From positions 4,030,001-4,094,000 of the forward strand of contig CAXXFH010000004.1 of NCBI GenBank assembly GCA_963677085.2: a stretch of DNA of 64,000 bases. Reading direction: 5' to 3'. Under the pieces are notes generated by a model. The model was not told the DNA's origin, did not search any database, and worked only from the letters and a program-made list of their open reading frames with translations. Every line of letters starts with the position of its first letter. Positions within the stretch are counted from its first letter, which is position 1. This document shows, in pieces, positions 44,766 through 56,448 of the stretch. Position numbers and translations under genes: made by a program. Origin of the DNA: G963677085 sp963677085 (GTDB taxonomy: Bacteria; Planctomycetota; Planctomycetia; Pirellulales; Thermoguttaceae).

Positions 44766-44783
44766 GCCGCTCGCGGCTTCGCA
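44766..44783. repeat. GCCGCTCGCGGC palindromic repeat
   Basis: The palindrome GCCGCTCGCGGC is followed by CTTTCCGCTTTCCGC. Further members are at 46218-46229, 46784-46795, 49718-49729 and 56398-56409. Here the tail reaches into the 3' end of the M20 peptidase gene. Confidence 0.75.
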
Positions 44784-46160
44784 TCAGCTTTCCGCTTTCC
44801 GCTTTGCTATTTCTTCCCAAAGCCGGGCGCTGGCTTTGATGCCGCGGTGGAAGTCGGCCAGGCAAAACTTTTCGTTGGGGCTATGGGTGTTGTCGTCGTC
44901 TTGGCCCCAGCCGAGCAATAGGGTATCGGCACCGAGCGCTTCATGGAAGGCCGAGACGATCGGAATCGAGCCACCCTCGCAAGTGTAAACCGGCTCGACG
45001 CCGAACGCCCGTTGGATTGCCTTGGCGGCTGCTCGGACAAACGGGCTGTTCAGCGGCACACGCACGCCCGGCGAACCGTGCATGTCGATCAGCTCCCACT
45101 GGATCCCCGGCGGACAAATCTCGGCCAGCTTTTCACTGAGCCCAACAGTGATTTTTTCGGGATCCTGATTGGGCACCAAGCGGAAACTGATTTTCGCTCC
45201 GGCCGTGGCAGGCAACACGGTCTTCGCTCCTTCGCCCTGGTAACCGCTCCACAAGCCACACACGTCGTAGGTGGGGCGAATCCAGCGGCGTTCCAACACG
45301 CTGAAGCCCTCCTCGCCCGAGGTTCCGCTCACGCCGACCGAGGCCAAATACTTCTTCTCGTCGAACGGCAGCGACGCAAGCTGGCAGCGTTCCACGTCGG
45401 ACAGCGAGACCACGTCGTCGTAGAAGCCGGGAATCTGGATTTTCCTACGGTCGTCGACCAACGCGGCCAAAATCTTCGTCAACGCATTGGCCGGATTGGT
45501 CACCGATCCGCCGAACGAGCCGGAATGCAGGTCGCGGTCGGGTCCGGTGAGCCGGATTTCATAGTAAGCGATTCCCCGCAGGCCGTAGGTGATGGCCGGC
45601 TGGCCCGGGGCGAATTGGGCGCTGTCGCTGATCACCACGCAGTCGCAGGCCAGGCGGTCGGCGTGTTCGGTGAGGTATTTCTCCAGCGAGAGGCTGCCCA
45701 CCTCTTCCTCGCCTTCGATAATGAACTTCACGTTGATCGGCAGTTCGCCACGAACCTTCAACCAGGCTTCCACACTTTTGATATGGGTGAACATTTGGCC
45801 CTTGTCGTCGGTGGCCCCCCGGGCGTAGAGGTTGCCGTTGCGTCGCGTGGGCTCGAAGGGCGGCGAAACCCACTTCTGAAGGGGATCGGCCGGCTGCACG
45901 TCGTAATGGCCGTAGATCAGCACGGTCGGGGCACCAGCCACTTGCGGCGATTCGGCGTAGACCAGTGGGTGGCCCTCGGTCGCAATGGTCTCGGTGGCGA
46001 GTCCCAGTTGCTCAAATTGAGCAGCAACCCAATCGGCCGCCCGACGGATGGCTCCGGCCGCTTCCGGATCGGCGCTCACGCTGGGAATCCGAAGCAACTG
46101 ACAAAGTTCGTCCTCGAAACGTTGCGCATGGGTTTGCAGATAGGCGTCGATGTCGGACAT
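44784..46160 (-). CDS. M20-family metallopeptidase (dipeptidase / ArgE-DapE group)
   Basis: The protein has 458 residues. It is a cytosolic zinc dipeptidase by family. Metal-site motifs: VLIYGHYDVQPADP (first His and Asp), GATDDKGQM, then IEGEEEVGS (catalytic Glu and metal Glu), and YTCEGGSIPIVSAFHEAL towards the end. The dimerisation domain contains RLTGPDRDLHSGSFGG, typical of M20 dipeptidases. The substrate is not clear. Confidence 0.9.
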   Translation of the reverse strand: MSDIDAYLQTHAQRFEDELCQLLRIPSVSADPEAAGAIRRAADWVAAQFEQLGLATETIATEGHPLVYAESPQVAGAPTVLIYGHYDVQPADPLQKWVSPPFEPTRRNGNLYARGATDDKGQMFTHIKSVEAWLKVRGELPINVKFIIEGEEEVGSLSLEKYLTEHADRLACDCVVISDSAQFAPGQPAITYGLRGIAYYEIRLTGPDRDLHSGSFGGSVTNPANALTKILAALVDDRRKIQIPGFYDDVVSLSDVERCQLASLPFDEKKYLASVGVSGTSGEEGFSVLERRWIRPTYDVCGLWSGYQGEGAKTVLPATAGAKISFRLVPNQDPEKITVGLSEKLAEICPPGIQWELIDMHGSPGVRVPLNSPFVRAAAKAIQRAFGVEPVYTCEGGSIPIVSAFHEALGADTLLLGWGQDDDNTHSPNEKFCLADFHRGIKASARLWEEIAKRKAES

Positions 46161-46185
46161 GGGAGGCGTGGAGTTGGGAGTTAGG

Positions 46186-46260
46186 TGTTGTCAGTTATCA
46201 GGTGTCAGTGGATAGCAGCCGCTTGCGGTTTCGCTTTTTCCGTTCTCAGCTTTCCGCTTT
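46186..46260. repeat. Palindromic repeat upstream of clpS
   Basis: GTCAGTTATCAGGTGTCAGTGG runs into GCCGCTTGCGG (46218-46229) and CTTTCCGCTTT. The same arrangement, diverged, is at 49674-49766. The rest of the gap to clpS holds an AT-rich TATAAT (about 46291-46297) that may be part of the clpS promoter, without a good -35 box. Confidence 0.65.
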
Positions 46261-46391
46261 CACCTGCGTCTACCCCGAGGATGACCCCTGCAATATAATA
46301 TTACCGTCCTACGGCGCCACCGGGGGGTAGGTGGACGACCACGTAAATTTCCGCTTTCGACCGTGCTGCGAACACTTGACGACGATCTGCA

Positions 46392-46748
46392 ATGAACGAA
46401 TCTTCGGCTGCCGCGACTGTCCCGATTCCTCGCGAACAGACTGCGGAGAAAGACCGTGCGCATCCCCAGCGGCAGCCCCGCTATCACGTAATCCTCTGGA
46501 ACGACGACGATCACTCCTACGAATATGTGATCGTCATGCTTGCCGAATTATTCTCCCACCCGGTCGAAACCGGCTTCAAAATGGCCAAAGAGGTCGACAC
46601 CCAGGGTCGCGCAATTGTGTTGACCACCACCATGGAACACGCCGAACTGAAACGCGACCAAATCCACGCCTACGGCAAGGACCCCTCGATCCGAAGCTGC
46701 AAGGGCTCAATGTGGGCAACGATCGAGCCGGCACCGGGCGAGGAATAG
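46392..46748 (+). CDS. clpS: ATP-dependent Clp protease adaptor ClpS
   Basis: The protein has 118 residues. It presents N-degron substrates to ClpA/ClpC. The core reads YHVILWNDDDHSYEYVIVMLAELF, with the N-end-rule pocket residues (ND, D, Y), then KMAKEVDTQGRAIVLTTTMEHAELKRDQIHAYG. The first 35 residues are Ala/Pro/Glu-rich and variable. No clpA is beside it. Confidence 0.93.
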   Translation: MNESSAAATVPIPREQTAEKDRAHPQRQPRYHVILWNDDDHSYEYVIVMLAELFSHPVETGFKMAKEVDTQGRAIVLTTTMEHAELKRDQIHAYGKDPSIRSCKGSMWATIEPAPGEE

Positions 46749-46848
46749 AGGGGGAAGTCGGAATCCGGAACGACGAGGATCAGGCCGCTTACGGCTTCGC
46801 GCCGCAACCTACCCACGCCTAGCGTGAATACGAGAAAGTGCAAGAAAG

Positions 46849-47550
46849 ATGAGTTTCACGCTGGAACGCGTCGTCCCCTGGGGACGATCGTTTGACGAGT
46901 ATGTCGCGATGTTTGGCCTGGCCGACGCCGATCTTCAACGGCGGATATTGGGGTGTGGCGATGGGCCGGCCTCGTTCAACGCCTCACTCACGAGGCGGGG
47001 TGGGCGCGTCTTGTCGGTGGACCCCCTTTACCAATTTTCGGTCGAAGACATCCGCCGACGTATCGGAGAGACTTATGAAGAAGTATTGAGGCAGACGCGA
47101 ACGAACATGCATGAATTCGCGTGGACGAGCATCAAGACGGTAGAGGAACTCGGGCGGCTACGTCTGGCTGCCATGGAGGAATTCCTGGCCGACTTCCCGC
47201 AAGGTGTTGAGCAGGGACGCTATGTCGTCGGAGAATTGCCGCATCTGCCGTTTTCCGATCGGCAGTTCGATCTGGCCGTCTGTTCGCACTTGCTCTTCTT
47301 GTACAGCAAGCAACTTTCGGCGGAATTTCATCTTGCGGCGATCCGAGAGTTGTGTCGTGTGGCCGAAGAAGTGCGGATCTTCCCGTTGCTCGAACTCGGC
47401 GCAACGACATCCCGTCATCTTCAGGCGGTCACGACTGCACTGACAGCGGAGGGATATACAGTGGCTATTGTTCCCGTTTCCTATGAGTTTCAGCGCGGCG
47501 GGAATCAGATGGCAGTAATCACACATCTTCGACAACCAGTGGAAGCATGA
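46849..47550 (+). CDS. Hypothetical SAM-dependent methyltransferase-like protein
   Basis: The protein has 233 residues. The Rossmann opening is RRILGCGDGPASFNASLTRRGGRVLSVDPLYQ, where the usual GxGxG loop is G-C-G-D-G-P. PFSDRQFDLAVCSHLLFLYS follows, as in class I methyltransferases, then EVRIFPLLELG. I infer methyl transfer; the substrate is unknown. An AAGAAAG precedes the ATG. It lies between clpS and mtaB in the same direction. Confidence 0.75.
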   Translation: MSFTLERVVPWGRSFDEYVAMFGLADADLQRRILGCGDGPASFNASLTRRGGRVLSVDPLYQFSVEDIRRRIGETYEEVLRQTRTNMHEFAWTSIKTVEELGRLRLAAMEEFLADFPQGVEQGRYVVGELPHLPFSDRQFDLAVCSHLLFLYSKQLSAEFHLAAIRELCRVAEEVRIFPLLELGATTSRHLQAVTTALTAEGYTVAIVPVSYEFQRGGNQMAVITHLRQPVEA

Positions 47551-47635
47551 GACGCGTTGTCCACTCAATCCGGTATCTCGCCGATCTGAAGACCCGACTT
47601 CCAACTCCTTTCTCCCAACTCGCATCCTTCCCTCC

Positions 47636-48928
47636 ATGCCTACGCTGAAAACCGTTACCTTCGGCTGCAAGGTCAATCAATACGAAACGCAGTATCTTTG
47701 CGAGGGTCTGACCCAACTGGGCTATCGAAAGGCTGTCGACGGCGAGCCGGTCGATCTTTGCGTGGTCAACACGTGCACCGTCACGGCCGAGGCCGAGGGG
47801 AAGAGTCGTCGGGCGATTCGACGTTTGGCGCGGGAAAACCCTGGCGCAGAGATCTTCGTGATGGGTTGCTACGCCACTCGGGCGGCCGCCGAGATTGCAG
47901 CCATGCCCGGCGTGAGCCAAGTCGTAACCGACAAACGCCGCCTACCCGAGGTACTGATGCAAATGGGAGTGGCCGACGTGCCCTTGGGAATCTCGACGTT
48001 TGGCAGCCGTCATCGGGCATACGTGAAAATTCAAGACGGTTGCCAGATGCAGTGTGCCTACTGCATCATTCCGCAAATGCGTCCTTACTTGGCCAGCCGT
48101 CGGCCGGGCGAAGCCGAAATGGAAATCGGCCAACTCGTCGAAAACGGCTTCCGCGAAATCGTGCTGACCGGTATCCACCTGGGCCACTATGGCGTCGACG
48201 CTTCGGCTGGCGGATGCAATCTGGCCCAATTGCTCGGCCGCCTAGTTGCCCTCGACGGCGATTTCCGCATTCGGCTTTCCAGCCTGGAGGCCGTCGAAGT
48301 AACCGATGAACTGCTTGAGGTCATGGCCGAACACCCGCGACGGATTTGCCCTCACCTGCACCTTTCCATGCAGAGCGGTTCCAACGCGGTGCTCGAGCGG
48401 ATGCGTCGCCGCTGGCCGGCCGAGCAGTTTCTCGCCTGTTGCCAACGGGCCCAACGCGTGCTCGATTTTCCGTCGCTGACGACCGACGTAATTGTCGGCT
48501 TCCCCGGCGAAACCGACGAAGATTTCGCGGCCAGTTGTCGAGCCATCGAGCAGGTGGGGTTCTCTCGGGTGCACGTCTTTCGGTTCAGTCCCCGCCAGGG
48601 CACGGCGGCGGCGACCATGGCCGACCAAGTGCCCGAGCCGGCGAAACAGCAACGAGCCGCCGAACTTGCCCGAGTGGCCGTCGAACTGCGAGCCCAGTAT
48701 CTTGAACGCCTTTGCGGACGAACCTTGGACGTGCTCGTCGAAGGTACAGTGAACATCGTCCAGGAAAACACCCCAACACACGCCGTCTGCCTCCCAGGCC
48801 AGCCAACCATGCTGCAAGGAACGGCCGAACGCTACGTGTCGGTCCGATGGCAGGGCGACGAAAAACTCGTCGGACAAATCGTCTCGCTCAAAACAAAATC
48901 CTTGGGCGACGATTGGCTTATCAGTTAG
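47636..48928 (+). CDS. mtaB: tRNA t6A37 methylthiotransferase MtaB
   Basis: The protein has 430 residues. It adds a methylthio group to t6A37 of tRNA to make ms2t6A. The N-terminal domain has TFGCKVNQYET (Cys11), VVNTCTVT (Cys47) and VMGCYATR (Cys78), which bind one cluster. The radical-SAM triad is Cys136, Cys140 and Cys143 in KIQDGCQMQCAYC. LTGIHLGHYGVD and LHLSMQSGSNAVLERMRR follow, then a TRAM-like end (LDVLVEGT). The NQYET and GCKVNQ text points to MtaB, not MiaB or RimO. Confidence 0.93.
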   Translation: MPTLKTVTFGCKVNQYETQYLCEGLTQLGYRKAVDGEPVDLCVVNTCTVTAEAEGKSRRAIRRLARENPGAEIFVMGCYATRAAAEIAAMPGVSQVVTDKRRLPEVLMQMGVADVPLGISTFGSRHRAYVKIQDGCQMQCAYCIIPQMRPYLASRRPGEAEMEIGQLVENGFREIVLTGIHLGHYGVDASAGGCNLAQLLGRLVALDGDFRIRLSSLEAVEVTDELLEVMAEHPRRICPHLHLSMQSGSNAVLERMRRRWPAEQFLACCQRAQRVLDFPSLTTDVIVGFPGETDEDFAASCRAIEQVGFSRVHVFRFSPRQGTAAATMADQVPEPAKQQRAAELARVAVELRAQYLERLCGRTLDVLVEGTVNIVQENTPTHAVCLPGQPTMLQGTAERYVSVRWQGDEKLVGQIVSLKTKSLGDDWLIS

Positions 48929-48958
48929 TCCAGGTTTTTTTGCGGAGACAGATTAATC

Positions 48959-49067
48959 ACCACGAAGGTCACGAAGTACACGAAGATACGAGAAAAAGAA
49001 ACTCTCAGAAGCACGGTCCTCAAACGAACTTGGCTTTTTCCTTCGTGTTCTTCGTGACCTTCGTGGT
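48959..49067. repeat. 27-bp CACGAAGG inverted repeat
   Basis: The arms ACCACGAAGGTCACGAAG... (48959-48985) and their inverse (49041-49067) differ at one base. A further ACCACGGAGG-type arm (inverse) is at about 49228-49253, without a partner here. Frames across it (for example 48925-49260) spell repeats such as HEGHEEHEG and are artefacts. Confidence 0.85.
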
Positions 49068-49275
49068 ATTCAAAGCGTCGCAAGCAGTCGAACCAGAAAG
49101 GTTGCTGGAAAAACTTCTTCAGGTTCGAAATACGGAGTTGTCTGTACGGAATAATTTGCGAAAAGTCTTCTATCAATAGTGTATTGTCCCCGTGGGCGAC
49201 CGTCCGTCTGAGCAAAAACCTGCGTGGCTCAGTGTCCTCCGTGCCTCCGTGGTAAATCATATTCTACGGTGAATC

Positions 49276-49665
49276 TTAGGGCGTCTCTTTTATCTGCTTG
49301 TAATACGCCACGCCCGTGAATGTGGCGATCAGTTCGCCGTCTTTGGTACAAATCTCGGCCGCGTACGTGCCGGTGCGGTTGGCCGAGGTTACTTCCCGGG
49401 CTTCGGCCGTAAGATAAGGTCCGCGCCCCGGCTTGCTGTACGTCACATGGGCACTGAGCGCCACGGCCAGTCGCTCTGACGTGTTCGAGGCCACGGCAAA
49501 CGCGTAGTCGGCCAACGAAAACACGACGCCGCCATGGGCCATGTCCAGTCCGTTGAGTAGTTCCGTTCGCACCGGCAGCTTAACCTTCGCGTAGCCGGGC
49601 TTCTGCTCAAGAATTTCAATACCAAGATACTGGGCGAATTTGTCTTGTTTCGTAACGTCGGACAT
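49276..49665 (-). CDS. PaaI-type hotdog thioesterase
   Basis: The protein has 129 residues. The hotdog fold is visible: YAKVKLPVRTELLNGLDMAHGGVVFSLADYAFAVASN, where NGLDMAHGG holds the catalytic-type Asn and Asp positions, and then HVTYSKPGRGPYLTAEAREVT. Such enzymes hydrolyse acyl-CoA, often phenylacetyl or hydroxyphenylacetyl types. The substrate here is unknown. It stands between mtaB and hrpA. Confidence 0.85.
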   Translation of the reverse strand: MSDVTKQDKFAQYLGIEILEQKPGYAKVKLPVRTELLNGLDMAHGGVVFSLADYAFAVASNTSERLAVALSAHVTYSKPGRGPYLTAEAREVTSANRTGTYAAEICTKDGELIATFTGVAYYKQIKETP

Positions 49666-49673
49666 TGGTGGTG

Positions 49674-49750
49674 ATTAGTTGTTAGTGGTCAGTGGACAGT
49701 CGATAGTGGACATTAGCCGCTTGCGGCTTCGTCCCTTCCGCTTTCCGCTC
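49674..49750. repeat. GTCAGTGG...GCCGCTTGCGGC repeat upstream of the thioesterase gene
   Basis: A diverged copy of the 46186-46260 repeat: GTTAGTGGTCAGTGGACAG leads to GCCGCTTGCGGC (49718-49729), with the CTTTCCGCT tail running into the 3' end of hrpA. Confidence 0.65.
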
Positions 49751-53686
<3,936 letters not shown>

Positions 53687-53757
53687 CAGGCTATCCGGGA
53701 AAATGTCTGCACGAGCGATCGAAACCCGTTATTATAACAAATCATCGGCCGTAGGTT

Positions 53758-53838
53758 TATGCTTCGGCATAACGTGGCATGGCCGCAGCTAATTGGTGCT
53801 ACCGTACCCAGCGGTAAACCGCTTCCGTTGGTCGCTTA
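53758..53838. repeat. TTATGC palindrome plus copy 3 of the 45-bp repeat
   Basis: TTATGC TTCG GCATAA at 53758-53771 is followed by the dispersed repeat at 53795-53838 (GGTGCTACCG...TTCCGTTGGTCGCTTA). They occupy the gap between hrpA and the divergent SGNH gene. Confidence 0.8.
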
Positions 53839-53923
53839 CTTTTCCTGGTTTGGAGTTTGGGAACCAGGAACGAAAAAAACGTTTTCCAAAACAGTGACGC
53901 TTCCCACCCAAAGAGGTTCACCG

Positions 53924-54670
53924 ATGACGTTGATGTTAGCACAAGGTTTGCGGGCCCGTTTGTTGGCCGTTTTGGCGTGTGGAATGATGGCGGTTCTGGC
54001 GGGCGGGGTCACCACGGTCCGCGGCGACGAAACCCCGACCGGCAAGGAGAGCCCGAGTGGCGAAAAGACGGTCGTCTGCCTGGGCGACAGCATCACGATG
54101 GGCGTCCGGCTGAAGCCTGAGGAAAAATACCCGGCCGTCCTCGAAACGCTCGTACCGGGCATTCGGGTGGTCAACTCGGGTATCGGCGGCAACACCAGCG
54201 GCCAAGGGTTGGCGCGGTTCCAAAAAGACGTGTTGGCTCATCAGCCCGATGTCGTCGTACTCTTTTTTGGCACCAACGACAGTGTGCTCACCGGACCGGG
54301 CAAGTACCGCGTGGCGCTGCCGCAGTACGTAGCCAACTTGCGCGAAATGATACGCCAGTGCCGGCAGCGTCAGATCAAGGTGGTGTTTTGCACCTTGTTG
54401 CCGATCAACCACGAGCCGTATTTCACGCGGCATCCCAAGGAGTACTATCAGCCCGAGGGCGGCCTCGACAAAATCCTGGCACGCTACCGCAATGCGGTCG
54501 TACAGATTGGCCAGCGCGAGCACGTGCCAGTGGTCGACCTTTACGCAGCGTTTGCCAAAGACATGACGTTGCTGCAAGGCCCGCCCGACGGCGTACACCC
54601 CAACGCCCGCGGCAGTCGGGCAATCGCTGTGCTGGTCGGCGAACAACTGAAGCAGACACTCGACCAGTAG
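53924..54670 (+). CDS. Exported SGNH/GDSL hydrolase
   Basis: The protein has 248 residues. The start at 53924 has AGAGG upstream and gives a signal peptide (LLAVLACGMMAVLAGGVTTVRG). Blocks: VVCLGDSITMG (catalytic Ser), VVNSGIGGNTSGQGL (Gly), VVLFFGTNDSV (Asn) and PPDGVHPNARGS (Asp and His). Such hydrolases are esterases or carbohydrate deacetylases. The substrate is unknown. It is upstream of a repeat-rich gap and the larA gene. Confidence 0.88.
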   Translation: MTLMLAQGLRARLLAVLACGMMAVLAGGVTTVRGDETPTGKESPSGEKTVVCLGDSITMGVRLKPEEKYPAVLETLVPGIRVVNSGIGGNTSGQGLARFQKDVLAHQPDVVVLFFGTNDSVLTGPGKYRVALPQYVANLREMIRQCRQRQIKVVFCTLLPINHEPYFTRHPKEYYQPEGGLDKILARYRNAVVQIGQREHVPVVDLYAAFAKDMTLLQGPPDGVHPNARGSRAIAVLVGEQLKQTLDQ

Positions 54671-54968
54671 GTTATGCTTTAGCATAACGCGGTAGGGCTA
54701 GGGCAGGCGGTTTTGGGGAAGACGGCGAATCGAAACAACACGTTGTCACATCTGGTTCCGCTGAGTCCCGAAGGGGTAACCGGTAATGGACCGGGGTGAA
54801 AGTCCCTGTCACGGGCTCGTTGGAATTCTGCGCCTTCGGTGGTGTTGGCGAAGCAGAGCTTCGCCGAAGTGCGGTCCCAAGCTGGAGCTTGGGAGCGAGT
54901 GAAGCATAGCGTATCTGGGCTGACCCCTGCCTTGCCATGCTGAAGCATAGCCTACGTGGGCTGGCTTC
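54671..54968. repeat. Repeat-rich gap between the SGNH and larA genes
   Basis: GTTATGCTTTAGCATAAC (54673-54690) is a perfect small palindrome. CCCAAGC...GCTTGGGA lies at about 54867-54892. TGCCATGCTGAAGCATAGCC near 54935 repeats the text at 1562. Between 54766 and 54826 there is a GC-rich segment with CCGAAGGGGTAACCGG and GGGGTGAAAGTCCC, which looks like structured RNA but has no gene. No coding frame is credible. Confidence 0.65.
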
Positions 54969-56249
54969 TTACGTTTCCTGCAGGCGGTCGGCATGGGCCC
55001 AGAGGCCGAGGGCCGGGTTGCTGATGTAGAAAATCCGTTCGCCGTCGGGCAGTTCGTTCCAGCCGTCGCGAAGCGCTGCGGGATTGTATCGCGCGAGCAT
55101 CGTTTCCAGGTCGCCGTATTGGTAGCCAACGCCTTCGATCTCCTCGCGGCTGAGCTTGCCAGGGCAATAGGTGATCGTGAAGCGGTCTTCGGACGATCCG
55201 TGGATCATGTGGGCGGCGGCCGAAAGGTTGGTGCGCAAGTCGTCGGTCTCTTCGACGTGCTTCATGATCTGCGGCGTGCCCAGGTAGCCGTACTTGCGAA
55301 TCAGCCGGTCGATGGCTTCGTCTTCGCCAAACGTGCCCACGGCTGGGGCTAGCACGATCAGTTCACCGCCCGTGGCAATGGCCATCCGCGTACGGTACAC
55401 GGCCTTGTTGCCGAGCCACGTGCTGTGGAACTCCTCGGGATCGAGGAAGACGACCATTTTTTGTGGTGGCTCGTCGAGCACCGTGAAGTTGACTTCCACG
55501 GACAACTCGGCCGCACGCTCGAAGCATTCGACATCGTCGCCGATGAACAGCCCACGAACGGCCAGCGAGCCGTCGTCGCGTGGACCGATCACGGTGAGCA
55601 CGAAGACCAACGGCAGGTGTTTGCAGAAATGGTCTTGGGCGTAGTTGAGGATCCGCCGCAGCGGCGTGTCGGCCCGGCCCATCATCCGCTCCATGCCGTA
55701 GGCGGCACCGATGAAGTGGCTTTCGTTGATTCCCTGCGACCCGCCCGTGCCGACGAAGAGGTTCTTGTTGTAGTTGGCCATGCCGATCACTTCGTGGGGC
55801 ACAACCTGGCCAATCGAAAGGATCAGATCATGGCCGCCTTCGTAGACCAGGCGATTCAGTTGCGCCGGCCAGCGTTTGGTCCAGACGCCTTCGGTGGCTT
55901 CGGTGACGTACGGCTCGGGCACTTCGCCGACGGTGGTTACGTCGTTGCGCCAGTCGTGTGCACGAATGAGCGACTTCGGCACGCCGGGAAACATTTTGTC
56001 GAGTTGCCACTCGGGCATGGGGACATGGGTCCCCAGGGCGGGCATGACATCGACGAGCCGCTCGCCGAAATACTCGTGGGCCATGCAGGTCAACGGGCCG
56101 GCGTAGCTGTTGAACCGGGTGAAGTCGGGCGGCAAAGCCAGGACCTTCTGGCGGTCGCCCAGGGCGTCGAACGTCTTGGAAAGGGCCGCGCGGAGTTGGT
56201 CGTTGGTTAGCTCCGTGGTCGCGGAGCCTTCGGCAAAATACAGGGCCAT
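54969..56249 (-). CDS. larA: LarA-family nickel-pincer racemase/epimerase
   Basis: The protein has 426 residues. It opens FAEGSATTELTNDQLRAAL, then PPDFTRFNSY (Arg44) and VMPALGTHVPM (His75). Around PHEVIGMANYNKNLFVG, His152 and Lys162 are spaced 10 apart, and His178 follows 16 later in NESHF. These spacings match His174, Lys184 and His200 of Lactobacillus LarA, where the Lys carries the nickel-pincer cofactor and the last His binds nickel. LarA-family members act on lactate or other hydroxy acids and sugar acids, so the substrate is open. No larB, larC or larE is seen here. Confidence 0.82.
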   Translation of the reverse strand: MALYFAEGSATTELTNDQLRAALSKTFDALGDRQKVLALPPDFTRFNSYAGPLTCMAHEYFGERLVDVMPALGTHVPMPEWQLDKMFPGVPKSLIRAHDWRNDVTTVGEVPEPYVTEATEGVWTKRWPAQLNRLVYEGGHDLILSIGQVVPHEVIGMANYNKNLFVGTGGSQGINESHFIGAAYGMERMMGRADTPLRRILNYAQDHFCKHLPLVFVLTVIGPRDDGSLAVRGLFIGDDVECFERAAELSVEVNFTVLDEPPQKMVVFLDPEEFHSTWLGNKAVYRTRMAIATGGELIVLAPAVGTFGEDEAIDRLIRKYGYLGTPQIMKHVEETDDLRTNLSAAAHMIHGSSEDRFTITYCPGKLSREEIEGVGYQYGDLETMLARYNPAALRDGWNELPDGERIFYISNPALGLWAHADRLQET

Positions 56250-56397
56250 CGGCTGGGGGTCTCAGGGGGGTAAGCAAATTCGGCGCCGCCTTGGCGGCGC
56301 CGAACGGATTATTATGCAAACCCTGAGTGTAGCGGATGGAGCCGGCGAAGCTCAAGGGCGGGGGGGGAGGCAAAAGTGGAAAGCGGAATGGGCGAAG

Positions 56398-56409
56398 CCG
56401 CGAGCGGCT
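56398..56409. repeat. GCCGCGAGCGGC palindrome
   Basis: A 12-bp perfect palindrome within a 200-base gap upstream of larA, where it forms part of the boundary with the DoxX-fusion gene. It belongs to the GCCGCT(C/T)GCGGC family. Confidence 0.7.
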
Positions 56410-56448
56410 ACTCTACCCGCTGATAGACCACTTTCCACCAACAACTCC

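Noticed and set aside
44943..46184. 413-residue plus-strand frame opposite the M20 peptidase
   Set aside because: Antisense shadow; the peptidase motifs are clear on the minus strand.
48925..49260. 111-residue minus-strand frame with HEGHEEHEG text
   Set aside because: It spans the CACGAAGG inverted repeat and is an artefact of the repeat.
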